The notes: generated from the letters alone by a model not told the origin. A DNA stretch of 64,000 bases from Hermatobates lingyangjiaoensis (GCA_026182355.1 JAPFBL010000102.1:62001-126000), one strand, 5' to 3'. Positions 22,623 to 33,825 are shown, counted from the stretch's first letter. Program-made: numbers and translations.

Positions 22623-23290
22623 AATCTCAGTGGTAATAACAATATGCATATATTTAAGTATTATTAGCTTCTTAATCATTTTCTACGACGGCTGCATGGT
22701 TTCTATCTCAAAACCATGAATCTTGATCTAATTTATTGCTGTGATACTCTTAATATCATAAACGTTGCTAATTTTAACAAGATACTGGTTCTCTTATGAT
22801 TAGTAAATAGTTATAGCACATCTAAACTCTGTCAATTAATGTTTTATGAAATGATCATATGTCTGTGTCTTCTTTATCAGGAACTTCATGAAAAGAAACA
22901 ATTCTTATTACAAATCAAAGCCACCACTTTATACACATAGTAATCTTCTATTTAGCTAAAAGTTCTTTGAAGCTTTGTTTCTGGCAATTTTCTACTCTCT
23001 TTTGTTCAAAAAGGCTGCAAATATTCACTCATGAGTCTTACTTACTTCATAAGTGCTTGTCTAAACAATTTGGGAATTTTGCAAGCTTGTCTAATTTTTT
23101 GTAAAAGTTATGATAAGTTTATAGAATAATAAAATAAAAATAAATATATATTTTTTTTTAAACTTTTTTGTTATGACTTTGACATTAATCTGACTAACTG
23201 CTTATGCATGCATGTATTTATTTCAGCAGTTACGACTATCAACTAAAAGTTGGAACAAAATGTATAGAATGGTAGTCTATTGGCCTCTCC
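22623..23290. other. AT-rich sequence, nothing recognised
   Basis: No gene or repeat recognised. Confidence 0.3.
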
Positions 23291-23299
23291 CTCTATTTC

Positions 23300-23412
<113 letters not shown>

Positions 23413-23429
23413 GTATATCTATAAATCTA

Positions 23430-24110
23430 TCTATCTATAGTGAAAGATTTTTGATTTACCTGTAAGATTAATACACCAAATATCAAAGGCATGACAGGGA
23501 TGTTCTAAAACGTATGAATCTCATAACAGATTTGTTAAATCTTTGCACACAAAGTTTCTACTGTTTTATGGCTATTCTAATCATTTACATAATGAAAATT
23601 TAAATTATAATAAAAATTGAACATGGTTTATCACCACATCTATAACGAAAATAAATGGAAGTGAATTTATTATTAAAAGAGTTTATTAACTATAAACTGA
23701 ATGTAATCTAAAGAAAGAAGTATTAATTTACAGAAAGAAAAAAGATAGCACCATTAATAAATCCATCCCAGATATATTACATTTATCCCCTTCCATTTTA
23801 GTTTTGTTCTTTTTTAAAGGAATTTTTCCCTTGGAATATATTTAATAGTTAAAGTAAAAAGTAATCAAAAAATGTCTTTGGTAGCTTGACTCTTTTAGAG
23901 AGAATCTTGTTTACCTTAAAAGGAAAATGATGGAATTTGTTTGTCTTTATTTGCATATTTTCATTGATATAAGAGGAATGAGGGTAAAAGAAAGAATTCT
24001 TTGAGATTTTCTGTGTGTTTTATTTGTGGATAATATTCAATTCCTTGGAATTTCTAGGCAAAAATATAATCTTTTATATTTTAGGAAATCCTGATGAAGA
24101 TATTACTTTA
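23430..24110. other. AT-rich sequence, nothing recognised
   Basis: No gene or element recognised. Confidence 0.3.
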
Positions 24111-24114
24111 TAAA

Positions 24115-24279
24115 TATAAATATATATATATACGGATATATATACTTCAATATACGGAGTTGACTGTCGTCCCTCCGTCAATTCACTTCTTCTCCTGAGG
24201 ATGACTGCCATTATGATCGAAATATTGAAAAGTGAGTCTTTGTTGTGTTTCAGTTTATGTGCCACCACTTATTTTAATT

Positions 24280-24318
<39 letters not shown>
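24115..24318 (+). mobile_element. Family B2 HHR element with (TA)n tail
   Basis: Plus-strand relative of 142-330. Core at 24195-24226: CUGAGGA, extra U, helix II GA.../...UC, GAAA, AUAU, U. The tail GTGAGTCTTTGTTGTGTTTC leads into (TA)n at 24282-24318. Confidence 0.6.
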
Positions 24319-24320
<2 letters not shown>

Positions 24321-24450
24321 ATGATAAACGGAAACGGTCCGGTAGGACAGGTTACACTTAAAATAAACTATGACATATAGACAGAAACATAACAAAGACT
24401 TACATTTCAATATTTTAACGACCGTAATTACGGTCGTTAAAATAAATAGT
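24319..24450 (-). mobile_element. Truncated family B2 copy ending in a 32-bp perfect palindrome
   Basis: The tail complement (ATACCATGATAAACG...) faces the TA tract. The element stops at a perfect palindrome, 24412-24443, each half ATTTTAACGACCGTAA or its complement. The GACCGTAA/TTACGGTC part corresponds to the expected helix II position. The palindrome could be an inverted-duplication breakpoint. Confidence 0.55.
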
Positions 24451-24614
24451 TAATAAGGCAGAAATTAAAATAAACATTAACCATTTTTGGTCTGAAAATA
24501 GTGATTTTCTTTTTACATCTCCTCATGCTAAATTAAGATGTCTCTTGGGCAATTTTTAGACCAGCTTTTTAGTCATAAACGAAGATGCTGCCGTACATTT
24601 CACAGCTTATAAAT

Positions 24615-24835
24615 ATACATATATATATAAAAAGATTTCACATAAACACGTGAAATAACAATCAATGATCAAACCACAATAAGAAAATGGGAAAGCAAGA
24701 CTAAGATCTTTCAACCGTAACAAGCAGTCTTCGTCAGAGTTGGGTTTTTGACTCTGACGAAGACCGCTTGTTACGGTTGAAAGATCTTAGTCTTGCTTTC
24801 CCATTTTCTTATTGTGGTTTGATCATTGATATATA
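24615..24835. mobile_element. Inverted pair of intact family C HHR elements (near-perfect palindrome)
   Basis: The left arm (minus, core 24703-24737) and right arm (plus, core 24754-24788) are almost identical inverted copies with a spacer of about 15 nt, flanked by short TA tracts. Both cores have CUGACGA, extra A, helix II GAC../..GUU, GAAA, AGAUCU and U. Confidence 0.75.
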
Positions 24836-24990
24836 TATAAACACGTGAAATAACAATCAATGATCACAGTTGAGTTTTTGACTCTGATGAAGACCGCTTG
24901 TTACGGTTGAAAGATCTTAGTCTTGTTTTACCATTTCTTATTGTGGTTTGATCATTGATTGTTATTCGACGTGTTTATGTGAAATTATAT
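24836..24990 (+). mobile_element. Family C HHR element with canonical CUGAUGA box
   Basis: Begins with a short ACACGTGAAATAACAATCA tail complement (minus) then a plus copy with core 24884-24918 and the normal tail to the ATTATATA end. It abuts the pair at 24615-24835. Confidence 0.7.
24884..24918 (+). ncRNA. Hammerhead-ribozyme-like motif, family C, canonical core
   Basis: CUGAUGA; extra A; helix II GACCG/CGGUU; GAAA; AGAUCU; U. Helix I is GACU/AGUC, perfectly paired on either side. This is the family C copy closest to the textbook hammerhead consensus in this window. Confidence 0.65.
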
Positions 24991-25004
24991 ATGTATATAT
25001 ATAA

Positions 25005-25140
25005 CTATATTGACAAAAGGAACACACAGAAATGAAACAGAAACTCACTACTATATTTCGATGTCATCGTCATCAGGAAGATAGTAGTGAGTTTCTGTTT
25101 CATTTCTGTGTTTCTTCCTGCCAATATAGATTATTTAGTT
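25005..25140. mobile_element. Inverted pair, family A-like HHR element
   Basis: Minus core at 25052-25076 (CUGAUGA, extra C, helix II GAU/AUC, GAAA, AUAU, A). The plus arm starts immediately at GTAGTGAGTTTCTG, i.e. at the predicted 3' cleavage product, and runs to the same tail. The right arm beginning at the predicted cleavage position is notable. Confidence 0.6.
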
Positions 25141-26150
25141 CGTAGAATCGTTTCATTTAATTGGTATATATTTATATATATATTACCGAGCATCATGGTG
25201 GTTTCCTTGTAAGCTTTATAAATGAAAAGGGAATAAAAAGTTGCATATGTTAAAAATTTAATACAACATTTTTATACGGGTTTACCCTTATTTGTAATGG
25301 CTAGAAATATGTGTATGATTGAGCCTTATTCTTTGAGATTACGTCATTTTATCAATGGAAAATTACTTTTTTAATAATACATTTATATTCATTACATTGA
25401 TCGGTATACATTTAACTTTAATAAACTAAACTTTCTTTATTCTTGTTCGGAATAGGAGGCAAGTTGAACTACTTAGCCACTAACGTGAGCTGGCTCCTTG
25501 CATAATGTAGAATGCTTGCATAAATGTGGAGAACAAGTGGTTTAGAAACTGCCTATTGAAGATGATAGAGGCAATGAACTTGCCTCTATAGCTTTACCAG
25601 CACTGCTCCCTCAAATCCACTAATGCTGTCATTTGTATTCTTATGGGATCACCTTCAATTCAAGCACACTTCGTAAAAATATCGCTAAAACCTCCCTGTC
25701 ATATCACTTTCAAAAAAAAAAAAATAGCCTTTTTAACTTCAAACTGCACATTTATTTTAACAAATCTTTTTATTTTCTGGTTAAAAGCTTTTGCAGAAAA
25801 TAGATAATGATCTCAGTGGCAATTTGTTGTTGAATTAGTTGAACACAAATATATAAAAATTTCAAATATATCACCATTATATCATATTTCATGTATATCA
25901 GATCATGTTGTGAATAATCCTTGCAAAGGCTAATGAAAAGGAATTAATGCTGTATATAAAAATAAAATCAATTAATAATAATTACCAGAAACTTGCATGA
26001 TTATGAACTGGTCACTTTGGGTAATTAATAAAGTATTATAAAGATTTCTTATAACTGATTCTATTATTATTACTTGTTAATTAAATTGTTAACCTTTGTA
26101 ACTGTTCTTTTTTTCACTTATAACGCTTATAAGGAAACCATCATGTTATT
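25141..26150. other. AT-rich sequence, nothing recognised
   Basis: 25440-25640 is a little less AT-rich but has no ORF, repeat or site that I recognise. Confidence 0.3.
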
Positions 26151-26154
26151 CGGA

Positions 26155-26300
26155 TATATATATATATATACATATACAAAAAAGTCACAATAACACGTGA
26201 TATAAATATTTAGGTACGAAATATTGAAGTAAGTTCTGTAGTGACTTTCTGTGTTCTTTCCTATTTGTTAAAGTTTATGTATACATATATATATATATAT
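26155..26300 (+). mobile_element. Chimeric HHR tail: family F tail joined to family B 3' half
   Basis: Minus-type family F tail (GTCACAATAACACGTGATAT) at 26186-26205 passes into CGAAATATTGAAGTAAGTTC, the 3' half of a family B ribozyme with its tail, then TA repeats (26286-26300). Suggests template switching between families. Confidence 0.5.
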
Positions 26301-26410
26301 TGTGGAACTTTTGCTTGAGGGTTGAGATCTAATGATTTGAAACTAGTCCTTTTGCCAACGTTTCGACATATATTTATGTCATCTTCAGGGCTACAACATG
26401 ATTTTTTTAC
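26301..26410 (-). mobile_element. Family I HHR element, intact
   Basis: Short minus-strand copy flanked on its 3' side by TA repeats. It contains the best-formed ribozyme of family I. Confidence 0.65.
26357..26388 (-). ncRNA. Hammerhead-ribozyme-like motif, family I
   Basis: CUGAAGA; extra U; a 6-bp helix II (GACAUA/UAUGUC, loop AAUA); GAAA; palindrome ACGU; U (triplet GUU). Helix I pairs GCC with GGC. All invariant positions are satisfied apart from the inserted nucleotide between A9 and helix II. Confidence 0.7.
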
Positions 26411-28615
26411 ACATTAGCACTACTGTTACTACTATTTTGTTTATTTATTACATTTTACATGTACAGTAACACAGAGGAATTTATTGATAAATCAATTATT
26501 TCGACTATGGGGTTTTTTAAAGTGATATAAGGTTATTATTACAATTATTCTATTGTTTTTACAATTATTTCATAAGTATAGAGATCAATATTTATAAATT
26601 GTAATCAGTATTTATAAACTCATAATTATAATCAATAATAAGTATGATAAGTGTATATCATGTACATGTATCATATAAGTGTATAAGTATAAGTATTTTA
26701 ATATAAAATTTGAGTTTAATATTAAAATAATCACAACTTCTAACGGTTTTTTATCGTAATCGTATAAATATACAAATAATCCTTTCAAGAAAAAATAAAA
26801 AATGTTAATGAACTTACTAAGCGCCAAGGAATATTTTCATCTGTGATGATCTTGAGAGATTATTGAAAATATTAGTAACAGAATAGACAGTGCATACTCT
26901 TAGTGAATTCTAATACAATATGAATATATAGACTTATGAAAAAAGTTATTATACTTGTAGATGAATACATTTACTTCTCAACTCATGTTATTTTCTATAT
27001 ACTAAAACTAATTTTATACTAATGAGAAGAAAATAAGTTAAAACTTAAGATACAATCATCTGTTTTTGAAAATTCTAACAACTTTCTGAAAGAAAACGTA
27101 CCAGTTGTCTTCACAAAAAAGAAATCAAATGTTTAATGTTAGAAAATGATTGAATTGGCTGACTTTGTTTCATTTTGTTTTCACTATATAGTAAAATGTA
27201 CTGTTTAAAAGCATCAGGTGCTTGAAGTCGATGAAAAAGAAAATGAATAATGGTTGATAAAGATTGGCTCAAGTGTCTGAAGCAACATGAGGTAGTCGAT
27301 TATTTATGTGCATATAAGAATGTGGAGGAAAATGGACGTAATCTGTTAAGGTGTTAGGCTATCTGTGTCCGCAGGGGCGATAGATACGGATTGTGCCTGA
27401 AAGTTTGGACAATAACAATAATTCAGCCAAGGAAAGGGTCGGCTGTAGGAAATATGGTGGGGCGAGGCATACTAAATATCAATTTCAGTGGCAGGGGTGG
27501 ATTCTGTCCGCTACCCAAACTGCATTAATACCTCGTCCCCCCCACTACCTGAGCCACATTCATACCACAGTATTGTCTCATATCTTTTTTTAAGCTCCTT
27601 CGACTTCTTAGCCGTTTTCATTATCACCCTGAATTCGGTACCGAAGAGATATGTTTCAAACTATATGTAACCAAATTTATATCAACATCATTTCATGAAT
27701 ACACGTTCAAAGTAAATTCATTGAAATAATTTTAATATTTCCATGGATTCTGTAATATAATTTGTTTTCCATTAGCATTTGGCGGTTCTTTGTATATCAC
27801 AAAAGCACAGCAATATTACCACTTTGAAATATTTAGCCCAATGATACTACATTTTCCCTTTATATTATTAACTAAAATTTTATATATTTAAACGTAGATA
27901 CACAAATGCTTATTTCAAATATAATTTTCTTTTAAATACTTTTAATTTCCAAATGTAGTATGAAAAATATGGTTTTAATATAATTATTATCAGGTTAATT
28001 AATTAATAATTCGCGTATAACAGTCATTAGTAATATTGAAATGTCAAGAACATGTACTTTACAAAATATTATAGTACGTATTCTTTTTTCTTTTAACTTA
28101 AGGAAAAGGCAGACCAACCGGAATTTAAAATAAAAAAAAAACTTAAAAATACTACAGAAATCCCTTGTCTTTGGATAACCATAACCATAAAAGTTCAGAA
28201 AATTTAATTTACTTTGGTTACCAGAAAAAAATAAAAATATTCTTTGTAGTTTTAAAATTAAATTCAAAGTTTGTTTTATTTTGGTGAAAAAAAATATATA
28301 TAAATGACAAAAGTTTTATGAAATATCTTCCAATTTACTTTTAATCTTCTAGATCACTTTCTAATCTTGAACAAGAGAATGAAAGTCAAATCTGTTTTTT
28401 ACTTCTGTTGTATAATAATTTGATTATATTTCCACTGTATCACAATTTAATGAAAATTTCCCTAATATTATCTTTTTATGTGCACTTAGTGAGTACCTTT
28501 TAATGATTTCTTTGCATTTATTTATTGATATAGATATTAAGATTAATTCTTTCAATTAAAAACAATTTAAATCATTAGTTGTGCAATCCGTATTTGTGTG
28601 GTATTTACTCATTCT
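26411..28615. other. AT-rich sequence with a small GC-richer part at 27350-27560
   Basis: 27350-27560 is GC-richer with an open frame on the plus strand of unknown meaning (27393-27593, 66 codons) and no recognised domain. The rest is AT-rich without recognised features. Confidence 0.25.
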
Positions 28616-28619
28616 CAGG

Positions 28620-28822
28620 TAAAATGAGTCCAAAACAAAAGTCTCCAGACAAATGAAGTGTCATTCAACAACAACAACGCGTTTCGAACACGCGTTTCAT
28701 CATCAGGAAGACATTAAGGATGTGGTGCAGAAGGGTTGGTGTCTTCTTGATGATGAACACAAAGTGTTCGAAACGCATTGTTGTTGTTGAATAAAACTTT
28801 TGTTTGTGTATCCATTTTACCT
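28620..28822. mobile_element. Inverted pair of family G HHR elements
   Basis: Minus arm core 28676-28706 (CUGAUGA, extra U, helix II GAA/UUC, GAAA, ACGCGU, U) and plus arm core 28747-28779 (UUGAUGA, helix II GAACAC/GUGUUC, GAAA, ACGCAU, U). Tails GTCTCCAGACAAATGAAG and TTTGTGTATCCATTTTACC face outward. In the minus copy a second small hairpin (AAUGA/UCAUU) sits between helix III and GUC. Confidence 0.7.
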
Positions 28823-29057
28823 CAGAATAAAAACAGTTTATAACAACTCGAAAAAATGTTATGATTGTTATTCTATTCATTATATGCATAGATGATATGG
28901 AATTTCAAAAATTGCGTTAACCGAATGATTTTTATGACAAAACTAATCTAAACTAAATTTCTGAACTAAACCTGTTCTTCTTCAGGTTTACATCTCTAGT
29001 GTTCAGAGTGTTATAGCAAAAAAAAAAACTGTCCTTCCCTGATCCCTGTTTTGATAA

Positions 29058-29450
<393 letters not shown>

Positions 29451-29486
29451 GGAATTTATATACATATATATATGATGAAACTGTTA

Positions 29487-29488
29487 GT

Positions 29489-29527
<39 letters not shown>
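29487..29527 (+). repeat. (TG)n microsatellite
   Basis: About 20 uninterrupted TG units. Confidence 0.95.
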
Positions 29528-29529
<2 letters not shown>

Positions 29530-30405
29530 GTCAGTGTTGGGCATGCGTCTGTTTCCAAACTAGGTAACAACGCTACAATTCTCTATATGAATAGTTTGCA
29601 ATATTAAGGGAAACTAATTTTTTTTCTTTTTGCAATTTACGTTTTGCTCATTTACGTTTAGCTGATAGTTTAGTGTCCTGTAAAAATCGTTGCAAACGTC
29701 AGATGAAAATTCATTAAACTGTTTTCCCCAGTCTTTCTTAATTTAAATGCATAGCTTAATTTATATTAGCTCTATTTTAATAAATTAAAATATTCGTAAA
29801 ATTAGAGTTTGAATTTCTTTTTTTCGTATCATTATTCCAACAACCTATTCGTAAATGAAACTGTTCATTTATCATAATTCCTTGCAGATGGTACATACTC
29901 GTAGTTTACCATGTACCAGCTGAAAATTGCTGGTGTTGTATTCTTCATAATTTATTATTTGTGAAGAAAAACACTAAATTTGAAAGGCGTTGTTAGTTTG
30001 AAATTATTTTTTTTTTTTTTTTTGTGTGTGGAGACCTAATTCTTGAATTGCCTCGTTATTCTTATTAGCTTTTCCGTTTTTCATTTATAATAATCATCTC
30101 TTTCTGAGGTCGTTTACTTTTTTCTTTCTATTAACCATATCTTCTAACTTGGTTATTGAGTGAACTGCTTCTCAGAACTGGTGATATCTTCTGGATCCAA
30201 TTCTTAAAAGCTTTTGAAAGTAAACCAACAATATTTTTATGAGAAATCTATAACCATTTGATATACCTTAAAACTTTATGCTTTCCTAAAAATTTTCTAA
30301 CATTTATTGTCAAAAACTTTCAACAAATTATTTAAATTCCTTGTTTACTGTTGTATGTTTATAAAATTTAACTGCAGCAATATTTAATGATTAACTATAT
30401 AAGTA
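29530..30405. other. AT-rich sequence, nothing recognised
   Basis: No gene or element recognised. This is the sequence upstream of the SINE and exon array. Confidence 0.3.
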
Positions 30406-30408
30406 GAT

Positions 30409-30722
30409 TAGGACAGGTTGCAGTGGTAGTCCTACAAGGGAACACATGTAGGCCGAGCATGGGCCTTTGTGATACCATACAATGAAGATTGATTCTACAG
30501 TGAGTCTCCTAAATTTTGCCTAACTCAAGTGTATTTAGAGTAGGGATCATTAACGAGTATCTGACATTGTACAAACTCGGGACCGACGGTTTAACGTCCT
30601 TCTCCGAGGGACGACGTGTTCAGATTTATTCACCTCCACTGTGAATAAATCGAGGGCTCCGTGGGGACCGAACCACGGTCCTATCAGTTCAGAGGAGAGC
30701 ACGTAACCACTGAGCTAGCTAT
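30409..30722 (-). mobile_element. tRNA-derived SINE, minus strand
   Basis: Complete or nearly complete minus copy: CCTAA-type tail reduced to one or two units at the left, body with the ACTCAAGTGTATTTAGAG block, and tRNA-like head at the right (GAACC...GGTCCTATC complement of the B box; CACTGAGCTAGCT complement of the A box). It ends about 30 bp before the 91-bp array. Confidence 0.8.
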
Positions 30723-30752
30723 AAAAGTAAGACACTAACAGAATGTTTCTTT

Positions 30753-31662
30753 CAATATAGGTAAAGCTGTCACGTTTTATTTATCCATGTTTCAGAATGG
30801 TGAATAGTGTGAAGTGGGCTGGACTCGGCAGCATGGTTTTTTTCAATATAAGTAAAGCTGTCACGTTTTATTTATCCATGTTTCAGAATGGTAAATAGTG
30901 TGAAGTGGGCTGAACTCGGCAGCATGGTTTTTTTCAATATAAGTAAAGCTGTCACGTTTTATTTATCCATGTTTCAGAATGGTGAATAGTGTGAAGTGGG
31001 CTGAACTCGGCAGCATGGTTTTTTTCAATATAAGTAAAGCTGTCAGGTTTTATTTATCCATATTTCAGAATGGTGAATAGTGTGAAGTGGGCTGGACTCG
31101 GCAGCATGGTTTTTTTCAATATAAGTAAAGCTGTCACGTTTTATTTATCCATGTTTCAGAATGGTAAATAGTGTGAAGTGGGCTGAACTCGGCAGCATGG
31201 TTTTTTTCAATATAAGTAAAGCTGTCACGTTTTATTTATCCATGTTTCAGAATGGTGAATAGTGTGAAGTGGGCTGAACTCGGCAGCATGGTTTTTTTCA
31301 ATATAAGTAAAGCTGTCAGGTTTTATTTATCCATGTTTCAGAATGGTGAATAGTGTGAAGTGGGCTGGACTCGGCAGCATGGTTTTTTTCAATATAAGTA
31401 AAGCTGTCACGTTTTATTTATCCATGTTTCAGAATGGTAAATAGTGTGAAGTGGGCTGAACTCGGCAGCATGGTTTTTTTCAATATAAGTAAAGCTGTCA
31501 GGTTTTATTTATCCATGTTTCAGAATGGTGAATAGTGTGAAGTGGGCTGGACTCGGCAGCATGGTTTTTTTCAATATAAGTAAAGCTGTCAGGTTTTATT
31601 TATCCATGTTTCAGAATGGTGAATAGTGTGAAGTGGGCTGGACTCGGCAGCATGGTTTTTTT
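30753..31662 (+). repeat. Exact 10 x 91-bp tandem array containing first-exon sequence
   Basis: Ten units start at 30753, 30844, 30935, 31026, 31117, 31208, 31299, 31390, 31481 and 31572. Every spacing is 91 bp. Variant positions (CACG/CAGG, GGTGAAT/GGTAAAT, GGACTC/GAACTC) recur every three units in units 2-7, giving a 273-bp higher-order repeat, so growth by three-unit blocks is likely. Each unit contains TTTATTTATCC.TGTTTCAG followed by AATGGTGAATAG, i.e. a splice-acceptor-like site and the start codon of the exon at 31616. 91 is not a multiple of three, so the array is not a protein repeat. Confidence 0.95.
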
Positions 31663-31727
31663 AGCAGCCTGGCTTTTCTTGCTGGTATCGCAGAGTCGGT
31701 CTTTCACAGTAGAACAACTTTCACCAG
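31616..31727 (+). CDS. First coding exon of an unidentified secreted or membrane protein
   Basis: The open frame starts at ATG 31616, two bases after a polypyrimidine-TTTCAG acceptor, and ends at a consensus donor CAG|GTAAGT (31728). It encodes 37 residues and ends in phase 1. The N-terminal basic/neutral stretch is followed by a hydrophobic core (MVFLAAWLFLLV, residues 13-24) and a polar region SQSRSF with a plausible signal-peptidase site, then TVEQLSP. An in-frame second Met (residue 13) gives a more compact signal peptide and may be the real start. The 5' part is duplicated in the 91-bp array but only the last unit continues into the signal peptide. I do not recognise the protein. The downstream exon candidate is at 35635. 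Confidence 0.6.
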
Positions 31728-32100
31728 GTAAGTAACTCTTAAAATATATGGTTGGCATACAAAATATTTATCTATTGTATTAGTCTACTTTATTTTCACT
31801 ATAGGTACCTCTAAACCTACCACTATAATAATCACTATAGTTACTTCTACAGTTTTCGCTATAGTTAGTTATTTTTTTTTCAAAAACTACTTTCCCCATA
31901 TGGGAGACATCACAAGCATTGTTTTTCTCAATATAAACTTTTACTATTTTTCCCCCTTCTAATAATGTAATTATAGTTAGTTTGTTAATTATGCAGTCTC
32001 AGATGCTAGAATAAGGAATTGTTTTGAGTATGTATTCCAAGGATCTTTGTTATTTTTACTGCACTTACATCAATGAAAAGAGGTTCAGAAAAGAGAGGAA
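31728..32100 (+). other. Intron sequence downstream of the signal-peptide exon
   Basis: Starts at the GTAAGT donor. AT-rich with short direct repeats of CACTATAG; nothing else recognised. Confidence 0.4.
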
Positions 32101-32109
32101 CTGTGGAAA

Positions 32110-32278
32110 ATGATCATGAATGCAGCAGAGTGCGCGCGTGTTCGTTGCGTTTTGACCGAACGCTCAGTTAGCTCCAGCTACTCAAAAGAACTATTTCTGC
32201 CTGATGACGACGAATATCGAAATATCGCTGTGTGTCTTTTGTGTTTGAGTTTTTATTTATTTTTCTCTTTCCAGTGTA

Positions 32279-32318
<40 letters not shown>
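32110..32318 (+). mobile_element. Family B HHR element with intact core and (TA)n tail
   Basis: Plus-strand copy sharing the CTCAGTTAGCT.CAGCTACTC head with 13140. Core at 32201-32226: CUGAUGA intact, extra C, weak helix II, GAAA, AUAU, C. Tail ends in (TA)n at 32282-32318. It lies in the putative intron. Confidence 0.6.
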
Positions 32319-32321
<3 letters not shown>

Positions 32322-32329
32322 TTGTTGAA

Positions 32330-32455
32330 AATGACCTTTCTACTGTGGCATGAATTGCAATGAAATTGATTTTGTACTGCCACAGTACAAAGGGTATTTA
32401 ACAAAACATGTATAAAATAAGAATTGCTTCCCAAATTTACGAATATATATATATA
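32330..32455 (+). mobile_element. Tail fragment of family K element
   Basis: ACAAAACATGTATAAAATAA and TTGCTTCCCAAATTTAC resemble the family K tail seen at 50667-50705 (AACAAAACATG complement, GCTCCCAAAATAC). The ribozyme end is missing. A short TA tract follows. Confidence 0.4.
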
Positions 32456-32670
32456 AATGATCAAACCACAATAAGAAAATGGGAAAACAAGACTAAGATC
32501 TTTCAACCGTAACAAGCGGTCTTCGTCAGAATCAAAAACAACTCCACTTAGGTCTTTGACTCTGACGAAACTCGCTTGTTACGGTTGAAAAATCTTAGTC
32601 TTGTTTTCCCATTTGATATTGTGGTTTGATCATTGATTGTTATTTCATGTGTTCATGTAAAATGTTTTTA
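32456..32670. mobile_element. Inverted pair of family C HHR elements
   Basis: Minus core 32495-32529 and plus core 32562-32596, both with CUGACGA and GAAA. The plus copy has AAAUCU in place of AGAUCU and its helix II has lost GACC pairing. Tails face outward; TA repeats on the left. Confidence 0.7.
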
Positions 32671-32809
32671 AACATATATTTAAAATAACAAACTTATATC
32701 ACACAGCAACTTCATACCTGGCTATGTAACCTGCTTTAAATGTTTACTTAATTAGTGTTTATTTATTTTACTTTTTCTGAAATAATTGTTGATAAATTTA
32801 ATAAAATTG

Positions 32810-33016
32810 ATAATACTGAAGACGGTTTATGAAGTACCAATACATGTTAAATATAAATTCGAAAGAGTAGGGTGATCTAATCTTTGATTTGAATAACCTT
32901 GAATTGAAGAAAAGGTTTCGAAGTTTGGAAAAATATTCAACAAGCTAAGTAAAGTTAAATCGGACATAATATTTTTAAATATATGTATTCAATAAGGACT
33001 GCTTCCAACTTTTAAG

Positions 33017-33018
<2 letters not shown>
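32810..33018 (+). mobile_element. Decayed family K copy
   Basis: CTGAAGA (near 32817), GGT...ACC helix remnant and an ACATGT palindrome (near 32846) suggest an old HHR. The tail ATTCAATAAGGACTGCTTCC leads into (TA)n. The micro-ORF is no longer open. Confidence 0.35.
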
Positions 33019-33064
<46 letters not shown>

Positions 33065-33275
33065 ATTTCACATAAACATGTGAAATAACAATCAATGATC
33101 AAACTACAATATGAAATGGGAAAACAAGACTAAAATCTTTCAACCGTAACAAGCGGTCTTCGTCAGAGTCAACTTCAGTTGGGTTTTTGACTCTGACGAA
33201 GATAGCCTGTTACTGTTGAAAGATCTTAGTCTTGTTTTCCCATTTCATATTGTGGTTTGATCATTAAAATATATA
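33019..33275. mobile_element. Inverted pair of family C HHR elements after (TA)n
   Basis: (TA)n 33019-33061, minus arm core 33132-33166, plus arm core 33193-33227 (CUGACGA, GAAA, AGAUCU, U). Right tail is cut at a short TA stretch. Confidence 0.7.
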
Positions 33276-33289
33276 TAACCAATTAAAAA

Positions 33290-33387
33290 GAAGGTAGCAC
33301 ACAGATAGACAAAGGTATAACTCACTTCTATATTTCAATTGTCGTCGTCATCAGGAGGCAAAGAGTCCCAGAGGAAGGTAGAACGGC

Positions 33388-33432
<45 letters not shown>
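33290..33432 (-). mobile_element. Family B HHR element, minus, joined to long (TA)n
   Basis: Core 33331-33356 (-): CUGAUGA intact, extra C, helix II weak, GAAA, AUAU, A. 5' end abuts (TA)n at 33392-33432, the reverse of the usual layout in which the tail faces the TA tract. Confidence 0.55.
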
Positions 33433-33433
<1 letters not shown>

Positions 33434-33529
33434 CATTAAATATATATATATATAACTATATTAAATATATAAATATAAATATGTATATATATATAACACA
33501 TAAAAAAAATATTTTTTTTTATTTTTTTT

Positions 33530-33786
33530 TTAAAGTTGTTATCAGCTTTTAATTTTATTTTTGTTAAATGTTTTCATTTTTTAATTTTTATTTGGCTTTT
33601 ATCTCTTTATCTTCTCTGTCTACCTTTCCTCCGAAAATTGGCTACACTGTTTGAGTGCTTCAGTTCGAGCGCCAAGTCAATCGTTATCAGCCTTTGGAGC
33701 GATTCACTTCTTTTCCTGAAGACGAGGACATCGAAATATAGTAGTGAGTTCAGTGGTTTCCTTTCTCTGTGTTCTTTTTTAAATTC

Positions 33787-33825
<39 letters not shown>
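33530..33825 (+). mobile_element. Family A HHR element, long copy with (TA)n tail
   Basis: Longer version of the element at 1-141. Core 33716-33740 (CUGAAGA, extra C, short helix II, GAAA, AUAU, A). Tail GTGAGTTCAGTGGTTTC leads to (TA)n 33789-33823. The open frame at 33536-33832 is compositional. Confidence 0.6.

Noticed and set aside
30753..31662. Protein-coding tandem repeat or CRISPR-like array
   Set aside because: The unit is 91 bp (frame shifts each copy, stops within 34 codons), there are no unique spacers, and the genome is eukaryotic.
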